In this document: piece by piece, positions 8,475 to 17,200 of the stretch
Numbering within the stretch: position 1 is the first letter of the stretch
Layout: every line of letters starts with the position of its first letter
Assembly (NCBI GenBank): GCA_016180235.1
Contig: JACPBQ010000003.1
Coordinates: 62,001-126,000 of the forward strand
Reading direction: 5' to 3'
DNA length: 64,000 nucleotides
Source: Candidatus Woesearchaeota archaeon
GTDB taxonomy: Archaea; Nanobdellota; Nanobdellia; Woesearchaeales; GW2011-AR4
Program-made: the position numbers and the translations under genes
Notes under the pieces: model-generated
Database searches by the model: none
Told to the model about the DNA's origin: nothing
Seen by the model: the letters and a program-made list of their open reading frames with translations, nothing else

Positions 8475-9908
8475 TTACTCCTCATCAAACAAACTCCCTA
8501 TCTGCAGCAATTTCCCTTCCTCCAGATGATCTGCTGTCAGCATCATCCCAACCGGTAATTTTTCCTCAAAGCCAACAGGCACATTTAAGTGAGGCAATCC
8601 CGCTAAGTTAGGGCTTACAGTCATGATGTCCATCATGTAGTTCTGCAAAGGGCTTAGTTTTTCTATTTCAGAGAATTTTGGAGGCAATATAGGCATAGTT
8701 GGAGATACTAAAGCATCATACTTTTTGAACAATCTCTTGTATTCCTGGATTATTTTGGCCCTTACTTTTGCAGCTTTTATGTAATAAGCGTCCCTATAGC
8801 CAGACATCCTTGCAAAAGTGCCTAAAATGATTCTTCTCTTTACTTCGGTTCCAAGATGCTCGCTCCTTACTTTGGAAAAATACTCGTTGAAATTCCCCTT
8901 TAGCTCTTCGCTCATGCCGTATCTCATCCCGCAGTATTTAGCCAGGTTAGTGGATGCCTCGGAAGTAGCAAGGATATAATAAGCAGCCAGGCCGTATTTT
9001 ACCGGCAATGACAGGGAAACTTCCTCAATTTTGGCTCCATTCTCCTTTAGTTTTTCAATCCCATTCCTTGCATTTTTCTCAACCTTCCCGTCAATATCCC
9101 TGAACGTTTCTTTAATTACCCCGATTCGGATATTATTTCTTTTTTTATTTATTGAATCGGTATAATTATTTATTGGCTCATTTATTGTCGTGCTCTCGTT
9201 ATTGTCAAAACCAGCTATTGCTTCCAATAATAATGCAGCATCATAAGCATTCTTTCCCAAAGTCCCGATTTTATCCAGAGAATTCCCGTAATCAATCAAT
9301 CCATGCCTTGAAACCCTTCCGTAAGTGGGAGTTAGCCCAAACACGCCGCAAAAAGATGCAGGCGCTGCTATAGAGCCTCCTGTGCTCTCTCCTAAAGCAA
9401 TATGCGGAAAACTTGCTTTTTGTGTTATTCCGGCTGCCCCTCCGGAACTGCCTCCGCATGCCCTTGTCTTATCAAAGGGGTTCTTTGGAATTTCAAAACC
9501 CAGGCCTACATTGACATTAAAGCTTCCAAAGCCGAACTCATCCTGCGCAGTCTTTCCTATTATTATTGCTCCCTGCTCAACCGCTTTCTTAATCACAGTA
9601 GCATCAAACAATGGCTTGTAGCCCTTAAGAATCCTTGAACCAGCAGTGCTTTCTATTCCTTTAACGCAAATAGCATCCTTGGCAGAAACCGCAACTCCCA
9701 ATAATTTTTTGTTTTTAAGGCTATTCTTATCTTGTTTTAATTGTTTTTTAATATCATTGGCTTGCTTAATTGCTAACTCCTCAGAAATGGCATTGAAATA
9801 ATTGTATTCCTTATTGAGCTTTTTGCATTCTTCAATGGCCTTATGGGTATGCTCAACTATGTCAATTTCATTGCTTTTTATTTTTTGAATAAAATCCTGC
9901 GTTCTCAT
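8475..9908 (-). CDS. gatA: Asp-tRNA(Asn)/Glu-tRNA(Gln) amidotransferase subunit A
   Basis: Amidase-signature hydrolase that releases ammonia from glutamine for GatB. The Ser-cisSer-Lys triad is visible: Lys77 in VSAKDAI, the Gly/Ser loop CGGSSGGAAG at 151-160, and Ser179 in GESTGGSIAAPAS. The usual Arg after GGSI is replaced by Ala, which may alter substrate contacts. Length (477) is normal. Its start overlaps the stop of the upstream MFS gene by 4 nt. Confidence 0.95.
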   Translation of the reverse strand: MRTQDFIQKIKSNEIDIVEHTHKAIEECKKLNKEYNYFNAISEELAIKQANDIKKQLKQDKNSLKNKKLLGVAVSAKDAICVKGIESTAGSRILKGYKPLFDATVIKKAVEQGAIIIGKTAQDEFGFGSFNVNVGLGFEIPKNPFDKTRACGGSSGGAAGITQKASFPHIALGESTGGSIAAPASFCGVFGLTPTYGRVSRHGLIDYGNSLDKIGTLGKNAYDAALLLEAIAGFDNNESTTINEPINNYTDSINKKRNNIRIGVIKETFRDIDGKVEKNARNGIEKLKENGAKIEEVSLSLPVKYGLAAYYILATSEASTNLAKYCGMRYGMSEELKGNFNEYFSKVRSEHLGTEVKRRIILGTFARMSGYRDAYYIKAAKVRAKIIQEYKRLFKKYDALVSPTMPILPPKFSEIEKLSPLQNYMMDIMTVSPNLAGLPHLNVPVGFEEKLPVGMMLTADHLEEGKLLQIGSLFDEE

Positions 9909-10486
9909 TTTTTATTGTTCTTTTTAACTTGCAGCTCTTTTGGCTCTTCCTTCAGCTGCGTTGCAATTACCAGGCTGAATAATGAAGCGATAAACATGAC
10001 CAAAAACAGGGTCTTAAACCCATACAGGCTTGCCAGGAAGCTTCCGATTAAGGCTGCTATGCCCTGGACTATGAACCATGTGCTTTCCCATGCAATCCAC
10101 TGGAAAGCCAGCTTTTTCCTGTCAACATAGTTTGCGTAAAACGAATAAGTTGCAGGAGATATCACAACAACAGACAATCCTAAAAAGACCTGCAGGATGA
10201 ACATTTGAGGCACATTTGAGACAAAATAATATCCTAAAAATCCAAGGCTTCTAAGGAAATATCCTGCAACCAAGACATTCTTGTCTTTGCTTAATTTATC
10301 CTGCAGCTTGCCCATGAAAAGCATGCCGATTCCTGAAACAATCATGAAAATAGCCCATGCTGCTCCGGCTTCCAGTATATCCCCTCCTATTTTTTGCACA
10401 AAAACAGCATAGATAGGCCCCAACATGCCGAAGGCTAATGCATAAATCCCATCCGCAACCAGAAACAATTTTAGCTGCTTGTGCAT
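9905..10486 (-). CDS. MFS-like half-transporter, 6 TM
   Basis: Integral membrane protein of 193 residues with about six hydrophobic segments. It contains an MFS-type loop (GKLQDKLSKDKN) after the second pair of helices, as in the N-terminal half of major facilitator proteins. It is half the usual MFS length (about 400), either a natural dimerising half-transporter or a truncation. It is inserted between the isomerase and gatA genes with a 1-nt gap upstream and a 4-nt overlap downstream, so it is firmly part of the gat transcript. Substrate unknown. Confidence 0.7.
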   Translation of the reverse strand: MHKQLKLFLVADGIYALAFGMLGPIYAVFVQKIGGDILEAGAAWAIFMIVSGIGMLFMGKLQDKLSKDKNVLVAGYFLRSLGFLGYYFVSNVPQMFILQVFLGLSVVVISPATYSFYANYVDRKKLAFQWIAWESTWFIVQGIAALIGSFLASLYGFKTLFLVMFIASLFSLVIATQLKEEPKELQVKKNNKK

Positions 10487-10487
10487 T

Positions 10488-11024
10488 TTAGCTGATTGTA
10501 ACCTTATTCATAACATCCCCATCCCTTAATTTCCCTGCAACATCCATGCCTTCTATTACTTTGCCGAAAACAGCATAGTTTCCATCAAGGAAATGGGAAT
10601 CTTCCAGGGTAATGTAAAACTGGGATGATGCGCTGTTTGGGTCAGAAGCCCTGGCCATCGCAACTGCTCCCTTAACATGAGTAAGTGCAGGATTTATCTC
10701 CAAGAGTATGTTTTTGCCAGAGCCTCCAGTGCCATCGCCGTTTGGATCTCCGCCCTGTATGACAAAACCTGGCTCATACCTGTGGAAAGTCAAGCCGTCA
10801 TAGAATCCCGAGCTTGCAAGCTCAATGAAGTTTTTTGCCGTTACCGGCGCTTTATCCTGGTACAATTCAAATTTTATTGTTCCCTTGTCCGTATCTATAG
10901 TTGCTATTTTGTTTTTCATTTTTACATCTTCTCCTGTTACAACTGGGTCTCTGGCCGTATTGCTGCCAGAGCATCCTGCAATAACGAATAAAAACACAAC
11001 CAGCCATATTATCTGCATTCTCAT
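10488..11024 (-). CDS. cyclophilin-type peptidyl-prolyl isomerase, lipoprotein
   Basis: Cyclophilin folding catalyst anchored outside the membrane. The N-terminus has a hydrophobic stretch followed by a lipobox-like VIAGC. The mature domain has [25 protein letters not shown] and [12 protein letters not shown], covering the active-site Arg, Gln and Phe positions of cyclophilins. Length fits a minimal domain. It lies 8 nt after gatC and 1 nt before the MFS gene, so it is embedded in the gat operon without an obvious functional link. Confidence 0.88.
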   Translation of the reverse strand: MRMQIIWLVVFLFVIAGCSGSNTARDPVVTGEDVKMKNKIATIDTDKGTIKFELYQDKAPVTAKNFIELASSGFYDGLTFHRYEPGFVIQGGDPNGDGTGGSGKNILLEINPALTHVKGAVAMARASDPNSASSQFYITLEDSHFLDGNYAVFGKVIEGMDVAGKLRDGDVMNKVTIS

Positions 11025-11032
11025 TTTTTCCT

Positions 11033-11323
11033 TTAAATCGCCCTCGGCCCTTTAAAATAGCCGTCTTTTTTATTTTGTGTCAATGACAATGCTTCTTCTT
11101 GGCTAAGGCATTCTTTTGCTTTATCCTCTCTTAACACGTTCTTTAATTCAACCGGCTGCAGGCTTACATCTATGCCTTTAGTATCAACTTCATCCAGTTT
11201 TGAGAAAGTATCCAGGATTTCCTTCAGCTCTTTGACGAACTGCTTCTTCTCTTTTTCAGAAATTTTCAGCCTGGCAACATCAGCAACGTGCTCTATAAGC
11301 TTCTCATCAACCTTCGCTTTCAT
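11033..11323 (-). CDS. gatC: Asp-tRNA(Asn)/Glu-tRNA(Gln) amidotransferase subunit C
   Basis: Small subunit that wraps around GatA and GatB. The N-terminal helix [15 protein letters not shown], the middle [15 protein letters not shown] and the C-terminal [11 protein letters not shown] are typical of GatC; 96 residues is the normal length. It is the first gene of the minus-strand gat transcript: a CTATTTAAAC box (about 11348-11357) lies about 27 nt upstream of the ATG. Order in transcription is gatC, isomerase, MFS, gatA, MNT, HEPN, gatB. Confidence 0.92.
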   Translation of the reverse strand: MKAKVDEKLIEHVADVARLKISEKEKKQFVKELKEILDTFSKLDEVDTKGIDVSLQPVELKNVLREDKAKECLSQEEALSLTQNKKDGYFKGPRAI

Positions 11324-11367
11324 AAGAGAAATTGTTTTGGAATCGGGGTTTAAATAGTTTTTGTGTC

Positions 11368-13197
11368 TTATTCCACCGTAACACTCTTGCTTAAATTCCT
11401 CGGCTTGTCCGGGTCCAATTTCCTGTCAGTAGCAGCATAATATGCCAATAGCTGCAATGGCACAACAGCTAAAATTGAGCTTAAAATATAAAGTGTATTT
11501 GGAATGTACAGGACATGGTCAGCCAGCTTTTTAATTTCTGAATCTCCGTCGCTTGCTATTGCTATTATGATGCCTCCTCTTGCCTTGACTTCCTGAATAT
11601 TGCCCAAAACTTTTTTGTATGTGTAGATGTCTTTGGTTGCCAAAACAACAACCGGCATGTTTTTGTCTATCAAGGCTATTGGGCCATGCTTCATCTCAGC
11701 TGCCGGATATCCTTCTGCATGTATGTAAGAAACTTCTTTCAATTTTAAAGCCCCTTCCAGGGCAATAGGAAAATTAATGCCTCTTCCCAAAAACAGGGCA
11801 TTATGCTTGTCTTTGTAGATGTTTGCTATTTTCCTTATCTCTTTTTCCTTGCTCAGCAAAGACTCCATTTCCAATGGTAATTTTCTTAATTTTCCCATCA
11901 GATCCTTTATTGTTTCTTTGTTTAATGAATCTCTTATACTGCTCATGTATAATGTAAACAAATACAGGACAACCAGCTGTGTTGTAAATGCCTTTGTGGA
12001 TGCAACCCCGATTTCAGGCCCGGCGAAAGTATACAGGACAGAATCAGACTCCCGGTCAATGGAGCTTCCCTTGGCATTGACTATTGAAAGTATTTTGGCT
12101 CCTTTCTTCTTTGCCTCCCTTATCGCAGCCAAAGTGTCTGCCGTCTCTCCTGACTGGGAAATCGCTATAACCAAAGTATTGCCGTTTATGATCGGGTTCC
12201 TGTACCTGAATTCAGAGGCATATTCAACCTCTACGGGTAATTTAGCCAATTCTTCAAGCATAAATTCTCCGGCTAATCCGGCATGCCATGAAGTGCCGCA
12301 GGCAACTATTATTATCCTGCTTATATTTTTTAATTCCCTCTCATTGAAATTTAGTTCATTGGCTAAATTAATATTGCCATTTTCTATCCTTCCGTTCAAG
12401 GTTTCAGTTATAGCGCGAGGCTGCTCATGTATCTCTTTCAGCATGAAATGCTCATAGCCCGCTTTTTCAGCTAATTCAGAATCCCAGTCAATTTCGTTAA
12501 TATTTTTTTTAATTATTTCCCCATCAATGTTTTTTATTTGAACATTATTTTTTGTCAATATTGCCATTTCATTATTGTCAAGATAAATGACTTTGTTTGT
12601 ATGCTTTAATATCGCAGCCACATCAGAGGCAATGAAGTTCTCATTTTTTCCAATTCCAACAATTAATGGGCTCTCATTCCTTGCTGCTATCAAAATTTCT
12701 GGGCTATCTGCGCAAATAACTCCCAAAGCATAGCTTCCTTCTATTTGTTTTAAAGCAGCGCTTGTTGCCTCCTCTATATCACCCTTAAAATTATCTTCTA
12801 TCAGATGCGCAATAACCTCTGTATCAGTCAAGGAATTGAATTTGTGGCCTTTGCTAATCAGCATTTCCTTTAACTCAGAAAAATTCTCAATAATGCCGTT
12901 ATGCACGATGCTTATTTTGCTTTTGCAGTCAAAATGAGGATGGGCATTTTCTTTAGTTGGTGACCCATGAGTGCTCCATCTGCAGTGCGCCAAACCGATA
13001 TTCCCTTTTAATTCAGAAAAATTAACTTTTTTATCCACTTCTTCGATTTTTCCCGCATCTTTCTTAATAACCAATTTATTGCTATTTATGCAAACCATCC
13101 CAACTGAGTCGTATCCTCTATATTCCAATCGTTTTACGCCGTCTAGTAATTTATTCGCCACATTATTATCCGACACAATACCCACAATACCGCACAC
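11368..13197 (-). CDS. glmS: glutamine-fructose-6-phosphate aminotransferase
   Basis: Makes glucosamine-6-phosphate from fructose-6-phosphate and glutamine for amino-sugar synthesis. The start is GTG: it gives MCGIVG, with the glutaminase nucleophile Cys next to the initiator. The glutaminase domain shows [15 protein letters not shown] and NGIIENF. The two SIS domains show CGTSWHAG, SQSGETADTLAA and the HAEGYPAAEMKHGP loop; the C-terminus ends in SKSVTVE. Length (609) is complete. The ribosome binding site AGAGGT lies inside the last codons of the upstream homing endonuclease gene, and the start is 2 nt after that stop, so translation is coupled to it. Confidence 0.96.
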   Translation of the reverse strand: MCGIVGIVSDNNVANKLLDGVKRLEYRGYDSVGMVCINSNKLVIKKDAGKIEEVDKKVNFSELKGNIGLAHCRWSTHGSPTKENAHPHFDCKSKISIVHNGIIENFSELKEMLISKGHKFNSLTDTEVIAHLIEDNFKGDIEEATSAALKQIEGSYALGVICADSPEILIAARNESPLIVGIGKNENFIASDVAAILKHTNKVIYLDNNEMAILTKNNVQIKNIDGEIIKKNINEIDWDSELAEKAGYEHFMLKEIHEQPRAITETLNGRIENGNINLANELNFNERELKNISRIIIVACGTSWHAGLAGEFMLEELAKLPVEVEYASEFRYRNPIINGNTLVIAISQSGETADTLAAIREAKKKGAKILSIVNAKGSSIDRESDSVLYTFAGPEIGVASTKAFTTQLVVLYLFTLYMSSIRDSLNKETIKDLMGKLRKLPLEMESLLSKEKEIRKIANIYKDKHNALFLGRGINFPIALEGALKLKEVSYIHAEGYPAAEMKHGPIALIDKNMPVVVLATKDIYTYKKVLGNIQEVKARGGIIIAIASDGDSEIKKLADHVLYIPNTLYILSSILAVVPLQLLAYYAATDRKLDPDKPRNLSKSVTVE

Positions 13198-13198
13198 T

Positions 13199-14290
13199 TT
13201 ATTTACCTCTATACTTGTTTGTCAAGATTTCTAGTTTTTTCTTTTTTTCAGGATGTAAAAATCCTATTTTTTTGGCAAAAAGCAAGATATTATCTTTTCC
13301 ACTAATTGAAAAATAATGCATTGTAGTTCTATCTTTGCTTTTGTGAACGAGAATTTGATTTGGTCTTATGCCGACTTTTTCGACTGCATTCCTCAAATCA
13401 TTAACCAAATCCCTATATTTTTGAGCTATAACAATCATATTCTTTTTAGGATAAATGTAACCTTCATCATCATATAAGGCTTGCAGGAACTTACAAATAA
13501 GATTCTCTTCTAATCCATATACAAAGCTAGGTATTCTTTTTTTGTCATTGTTAATTTCATACTCCAGAATATCATATAATATTCGCCCTATGCTTGTTTG
13601 CAGCCAAAGTTCATCCCCGTGACCGATTCTTTTCCTAAAGTATATTTTATTGCCACCAAAAACAGATTTAACATCATTTCTAAAAGCATTTAATAGAATT
13701 TCTTCATTATTCACATAAAATGGCCTATATTTACTTTCATTTTTGACTAAATGAATTCCACCATCTCCAATTATGTGGCCTAAAATTCTCATTAGCTCTT
13801 CCGATAGTTTAAATCTTTTTACCTCAATTGAGAAAGAATTCTTTGTCTTGAGTTGCCTAATATTATTTGTTAAGTATGATTCTTCGATTGATAATGCTCT
13901 AAATAATTTAAATAAAGTATCCAAATTAGCCCAATAATTCTTGCTTTTTAGGATTCTTTGCAAAGTTTGATAAGACGCTCCAATCTTTTTGCTCAATTCA
14001 ACTTTGCCTGACTTTATTCTGGAACTTAGCAATTTTTGGAGATTTTCATCTATAATAGCATAATAATCCTCATTTTTGATAAAATTAAAAATTTTCATAT
14101 TGCTACTTTGCATTTGCTGGAAATTTTTAACGAATGGAGAATTAGCGATATTATTAGAAGATTCAAAAACTTTGTCATTTGAAATAAAGTCATAAGAAGA
14201 ATCATAACCCCTGTACTCGAGCTTTTTCAGCCCTTCAAACAGTATAGGCGCTGCATTTTTTTCCCCGACATAACCGATTATTCCGCACAT
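13199..14290 (-). CDS. LAGLIDADG homing endonuclease fused to a GlmS N-terminal fragment
   Basis: Residues 1-31 ([15 protein letters not shown]... to LEYRGYDS) are the N-terminus of a GlmS. They match the following intact glmS only partly, so they come from a different glmS allele. The rest has an HTH-like region (about 95-130) and two LAGLIDADG motifs, [11 protein letters not shown] (169-179) and [11 protein letters not shown] (268-278), as in DNA-cutting homing enzymes. There is no intein block A at the junction and no terminal His-Asn plus nucleophile, so splicing is not expected. Its final codons supply the ribosome binding site for glmS. A CTTTATATAC box lies about 30 nt upstream, and the ATG is nearly leaderless. 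Confidence 0.85.
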   Translation of the reverse strand: MCGIIGYVGEKNAAPILFEGLKKLEYRGYDSSYDFISNDKVFESSNNIANSPFVKNFQQMQSSNMKIFNFIKNEDYYAIIDENLQKLLSSRIKSGKVELSKKIGASYQTLQRILKSKNYWANLDTLFKLFRALSIEESYLTNNIRQLKTKNSFSIEVKRFKLSEELMRILGHIIGDGGIHLVKNESKYRPFYVNNEEILLNAFRNDVKSVFGGNKIYFRKRIGHGDELWLQTSIGRILYDILEYEINNDKKRIPSFVYGLEENLICKFLQALYDDEGYIYPKKNMIVIAQKYRDLVNDLRNAVEKVGIRPNQILVHKSKDRTTMHYFSISGKDNILLFAKKIGFLHPEKKKKLEILTNKYRGK

Positions 14291-14317
14291 TTTTAGCAGG
14301 GATTAAAACTCCGGTCA

Positions 14318-14327
14318 GTATATAAAG
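14318..14327 (-). promoter_or_regulatory. TATA box for endonuclease-glmS transcript
   Basis: CTTTATATAC on the minus strand, centred about 32 nt before the endonuclease ATG at 14290. No separate promoter is evident directly before glmS, so the same box probably drives both genes. Confidence 0.6.
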
Positions 14328-14404
14328 ATTATGAATCAATGATCGAGAAAGATAAGAGCAAAATAGCAATAGATATTTAAAAAACTGTACTCAACATCTG
14401 TTAA

Positions 14405-14895
14405 ATGCTGAAAAAAGAAATCAGGGTAATTGGGATTGATGATGCCCCGCATAAATTCAGGGCAAAAGGCAGTATTCTGGTTGTAGGCACAATTTTTAGG
14501 GGAGGCAATTTTCTTGATGGTATTTTGTCAACAAAAGCATCCATTGACGGCAACAACGCAACTTCTAAAATAACAGAAATGATCAATAAATCAAAATTCA
14601 AGCCGCAGTTAAGGTGCATTTTTCTTGACGGCATAGCTGTTGGGGGCTTTAACATAATTGATATAGTTGAATTGAACAAAAAAACAAAAATCCCGGTTAT
14701 AGTGATAATGAGGAAAAAGCCGGTCCTGTGATTCCTGCTGGCAGGATTTACGTGCAGATATCCGGCATTAGCCTGGAAAAGGCAAAAGAGATGCTGAAGA
14801 TAGCGTGCACGCGAAGCACAATACCTGAAGCAGTGAGGATGTCCCATATTATAGCCTCAGGGATAGTTGAAGGGCAAAGCAGGGGAAAAGCTTAA
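14405..14895 (+). pseudogene. DUF99-family protein, internally deleted and frameshifted
   Basis: The first 100-odd codons (IRVIGIDDAPH, FLDGIAVGGFNIID, VIVIMRKKP) are the N-terminal two thirds of a DUF99 protein, ending at TGA 14729-14731. A second frame continues at once with AGPVIP..GRIYVQISG, then STIPEAVRMSHIIASGI and a Gly-Gln-Ser-Arg-Gly-Lys-Ala end at TAA 14893-14895, which is the family C-terminus. The segment expected between RKKP and AGPVI (roughly 25-30 codons in family members, from memory) is absent, so the lesion is a deletion with frame change and not a sequencing slip of one base. A TATA-like ATATTTAA lies about 27 nt before the ATG, so the 5' part may still be transcribed. 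Confidence 0.8.
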
Positions 14896-14967
14896 AAATA
14901 AGTTTAATAATCAGAAATCTTGATATAATATCTTAGCAGATAAAAACAGGCAATAGCGGTGATTTTT

Positions 14968-15198
14968 ATGGGAAGGAAAAGCAAGAAGAAAAAAGCAAAG
15001 AAAATAAGCATGAAGAAGGAGAAATACCTTAAGTTCAGGAAAGAGAAGAATACTGCTATTGATATAACGATGCCTGAGCTCACTCCGGAGCAGAATAAGC
15101 AAAAGCAGGAAGACGAGATGAAGATTGGCAGGTTCCTGAGATTCAACAAGAATCCCCCTCAGAAAGAGCTGAAGGAGAAGATGCTTAAGAGAAGATAA
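14968..15198 (+). CDS. small highly basic protein, 76 aa
   Basis: Lys-rich protein starting MGRKSKKKKAKK. The ATG at 14968 is chosen because GGTGA lies 6 nt upstream; a GTG three codons earlier overlaps that site. The composition suggests nucleic-acid binding or a ribosome-associated role, but no family is recognised. It ends 23 nt before the structured repeat at 15221. Confidence 0.6.
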   Translation: MGRKSKKKKAKKISMKKEKYLKFRKEKNTAIDITMPELTPEQNKQKQEDEMKIGRFLRFNKNPPQKELKEKMLKRR

Positions 15199-15220
15199 AG
15201 GGCAGATATAAAAGCATTCT

Positions 15221-15404
15221 AAAATGTCGGAATTTTCCACTAGTTAATAACTAGTGGCAGAAAAGCCAAATACATTGCGAAAATTCCGAGCATGCTCAAA
15301 AACCACTCAATGTTTATATACATAACCCAATCATTCCACCCATCTGTGATGGTTTGAACTTGTTCAAACCTACAAACGCTAGTGAGTATGGGTGGTTTTT
15401 GACA
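15221..15404 (+). repeat. structured repeat family, copy A
   Basis: Two helices in series. Stem I is TCGGAATTTTC (15227-15237) pairing with GAAAATTCCGA (15279-15289), enclosing the hairpin CCACTAGTT/AACTAGTGG (15237-15257). Then GCATGCTC and stem II, TCAAAAACCAC (15296-15306) with GTGGTTTTTGA (15392-15402). Inside stem II is a perfect hairpin GGTTTGAA-CTTG-TTCAAACC (15351-15370) and a TATA-like TTTATATA. It fills the gap between two convergent genes. Copies B and C share the same plan and the words ATGTC and CATGCTCAAAAAC. Confidence 0.85.
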
Positions 15405-15412
15405 GAAACTAA

Positions 15413-17158
15413 TCACCCATAATAACTCCCTTTCTCTTTCTGCTCCCTGTCCAGTTTGGAATCTAATTTATTGACTCTTGGCATCAAACTTTCCTTATCC
15501 CTCCTTAATGTAATATTCAATTTCTTCAGGAAAATGTTCATGCCTTCCTCCATCATAAAAGGCCCTTTTACAATTCCTTCTTTTGCAGGGATGCCGTCAA
15601 AAACCATTAATTTGTCTGATAAATAATCAAGAAATAACAGGTCATGGTCCACTATAAGTGCTGATGAGCCTTTTTGTTCCATGAAATCCCTTATTACTTT
15701 TGAAACTATGAGCCTTTGCTCAACATCAAGGTATGCAGAAGGCTCGTCAAGCAGATACAGGTCAGCTTCCCTGCCCAAACAATGAGCGACCATCACTCTC
15801 TGCAGCTCTCCCCCGGACAGCTCATTCAGTTTTTTCAAAAGTAAAGGGCTGATATTTAATGGATTTATTATTTGGTTTGCATAGCCCTTTATTGCATCCT
15901 GTAAAAAAATCATCACCAATTCATCATTGGCTTCCAGATACTGCGGCTTGTAGCTTACTGTTACCTTCTCATTTAGCTTGCCTGAATCATTTTCTATCTC
16001 TCCCGCCAGTATCTTTACAAAAGTGGTCTTTCCGATGCCGTTTTCACCCAGGATCCCTATAACTTCCCCTTTGCCAATGGCCCCTTTCTCGGTTTTCAGC
16101 GAAAAATTGCCCAATGTTTTGGAGATGTTCTCCCAGTTGACCAAAGGCACATCTTTCTTCTTCACAAAAGGCTTCCTCTCCTCAAACTTGACCTGCTTAT
16201 CCCTGAATCTTATGTTTTCTTCCTTCATGTAGCCGCTCAAGTAAACATTGATTGCGTTCTTTGTCGGCTTTACCCCGGAGACAGAGCCGTAGACATCCTC
16301 GCTTCCGTACATTATATGCGCCAAATCGGAAATATAGTCGAAAATTATGAGATCGTGCTCAACAGCCATGACCGCAGTTTTCTCATCGGCCAGATTCCTT
16401 ATGAACTTGCTCACATTTATCCTTTGCTTTATGTCCAGATATGAGCTTGGCTCGTCGAAAATATGCAAGTTTGCTTTTTTCAGGACTGCAGCGGCTATTG
16501 CCACTCTCTGCAGCTCTCCTCCGGAAATTTCATTGATATTATTGTCCATTATACTTTCTATTTCCAGCTCTTTTGCTATTTCATTCAGCTTATTTTCCTC
16601 ATCGATTTTTTTTAATAAATCTTTAACTTTCCCTTTCTGCATCCTTGGTATTAATTCAATGTTCTGGGGCTTGTAGCTTACCTTAATCTCATTTTTCCGG
16701 ACTTTCTCAAAAAACAATTGCATTTCAGTTCCCTTGAAGAAATTAATTATTTGCTCATAACTTGCTTCCTTGCCAATATTATCAAAATTCGGCTTTAAAA
16801 TGCCTGCTAATATCTGTATTGCAGTGGACTTTCCGATGCCGTTTACTCCCAAAATGCCGACAACTCTGCCAAATAGAGGAGTGGGCAAATTAAACAATGC
16901 AAACTTGTTTTCCCCGTACCTATGGATGGGAGTTTTGTCCAGCACCTCTGGGAGATTAATGATTTTGATGGCATCCGGAGCAGCTTTTGGGCAGATTCCG
17001 CAGCCGATGCATGTAATCTCGTCAATCGTAAGCCTGCCATCTTTCTCAATCTTGATGCATTCTGTTCCTGCCCTGTTGACAGGGCATAAGCTCTGTATGT
17101 GCTTCTTAAGCTGCATGTCTTTGAGCTTCTTGTTGTCAACAACCGCTATTCTTTTCAT
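15413..17158 (-). CDS. ABCE1/RLI ribosome-recycling ATPase, single Fe-S cluster variant
   Basis: ABCE1 splits ribosomes after termination. The twin ABC domains are intact: Walker A GVNGIGKST and GENGIGKTT, signatures SGGELQRVAIA and SGGELQRVMVA, Walker B HIFDEPSSYLD and YLLDEPSAYLD. The N-terminal ferredoxin-like domain is unusual. The first motif keeps only its last Cys (Cys25 in LCPVNRAG) and the second keeps Cys50, Cys53 and Cys56 (CIGCGIC) but has lost the fourth. In a two-cluster ferredoxin fold these four ligate exactly one cluster, so the other is absent. A CTTTATAAAC box lies about 27 nt upstream of the ATG. Confidence 0.93.
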   Translation of the reverse strand: MKRIAVVDNKKLKDMQLKKHIQSLCPVNRAGTECIKIEKDGRLTIDEITCIGCGICPKAAPDAIKIINLPEVLDKTPIHRYGENKFALFNLPTPLFGRVVGILGVNGIGKSTAIQILAGILKPNFDNIGKEASYEQIINFFKGTEMQLFFEKVRKNEIKVSYKPQNIELIPRMQKGKVKDLLKKIDEENKLNEIAKELEIESIMDNNINEISGGELQRVAIAAAVLKKANLHIFDEPSSYLDIKQRINVSKFIRNLADEKTAVMAVEHDLIIFDYISDLAHIMYGSEDVYGSVSGVKPTKNAINVYLSGYMKEENIRFRDKQVKFEERKPFVKKKDVPLVNWENISKTLGNFSLKTEKGAIGKGEVIGILGENGIGKTTFVKILAGEIENDSGKLNEKVTVSYKPQYLEANDELVMIFLQDAIKGYANQIINPLNISPLLLKKLNELSGGELQRVMVAHCLGREADLYLLDEPSAYLDVEQRLIVSKVIRDFMEQKGSSALIVDHDLLFLDYLSDKLMVFDGIPAKEGIVKGPFMMEEGMNIFLKKLNITLRRDKESLMPRVNKLDSKLDREQKEKGSYYG

Positions 17159-17200
17159 AGGCTGTGGATTTTTTGCTATGTTTATAAAGATTAAGAAAAT

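Noticed and set aside
10677-10991. Long open frames on the strand opposite to coding genes (here and at many other sites, for example 16770-17330 and 26345-27007)
   Set aside because: They lie antisense inside well-supported genes, lack promoters or ribosome binding sites and show no domain.
13199-14290. Intein in GlmS
   Set aside because: The host N-terminus, LAGLIDADG motifs and a known GlmS intein elsewhere suggest it, but there is no nucleophile/block A at the junction, no His-Asn end, and the downstream glmS is complete with its own start.
14405-14895. Programmed frameshift in the DUF99 gene
   Set aside because: A frameshift would keep the whole coding content; here the family segment between the two frames is missing.
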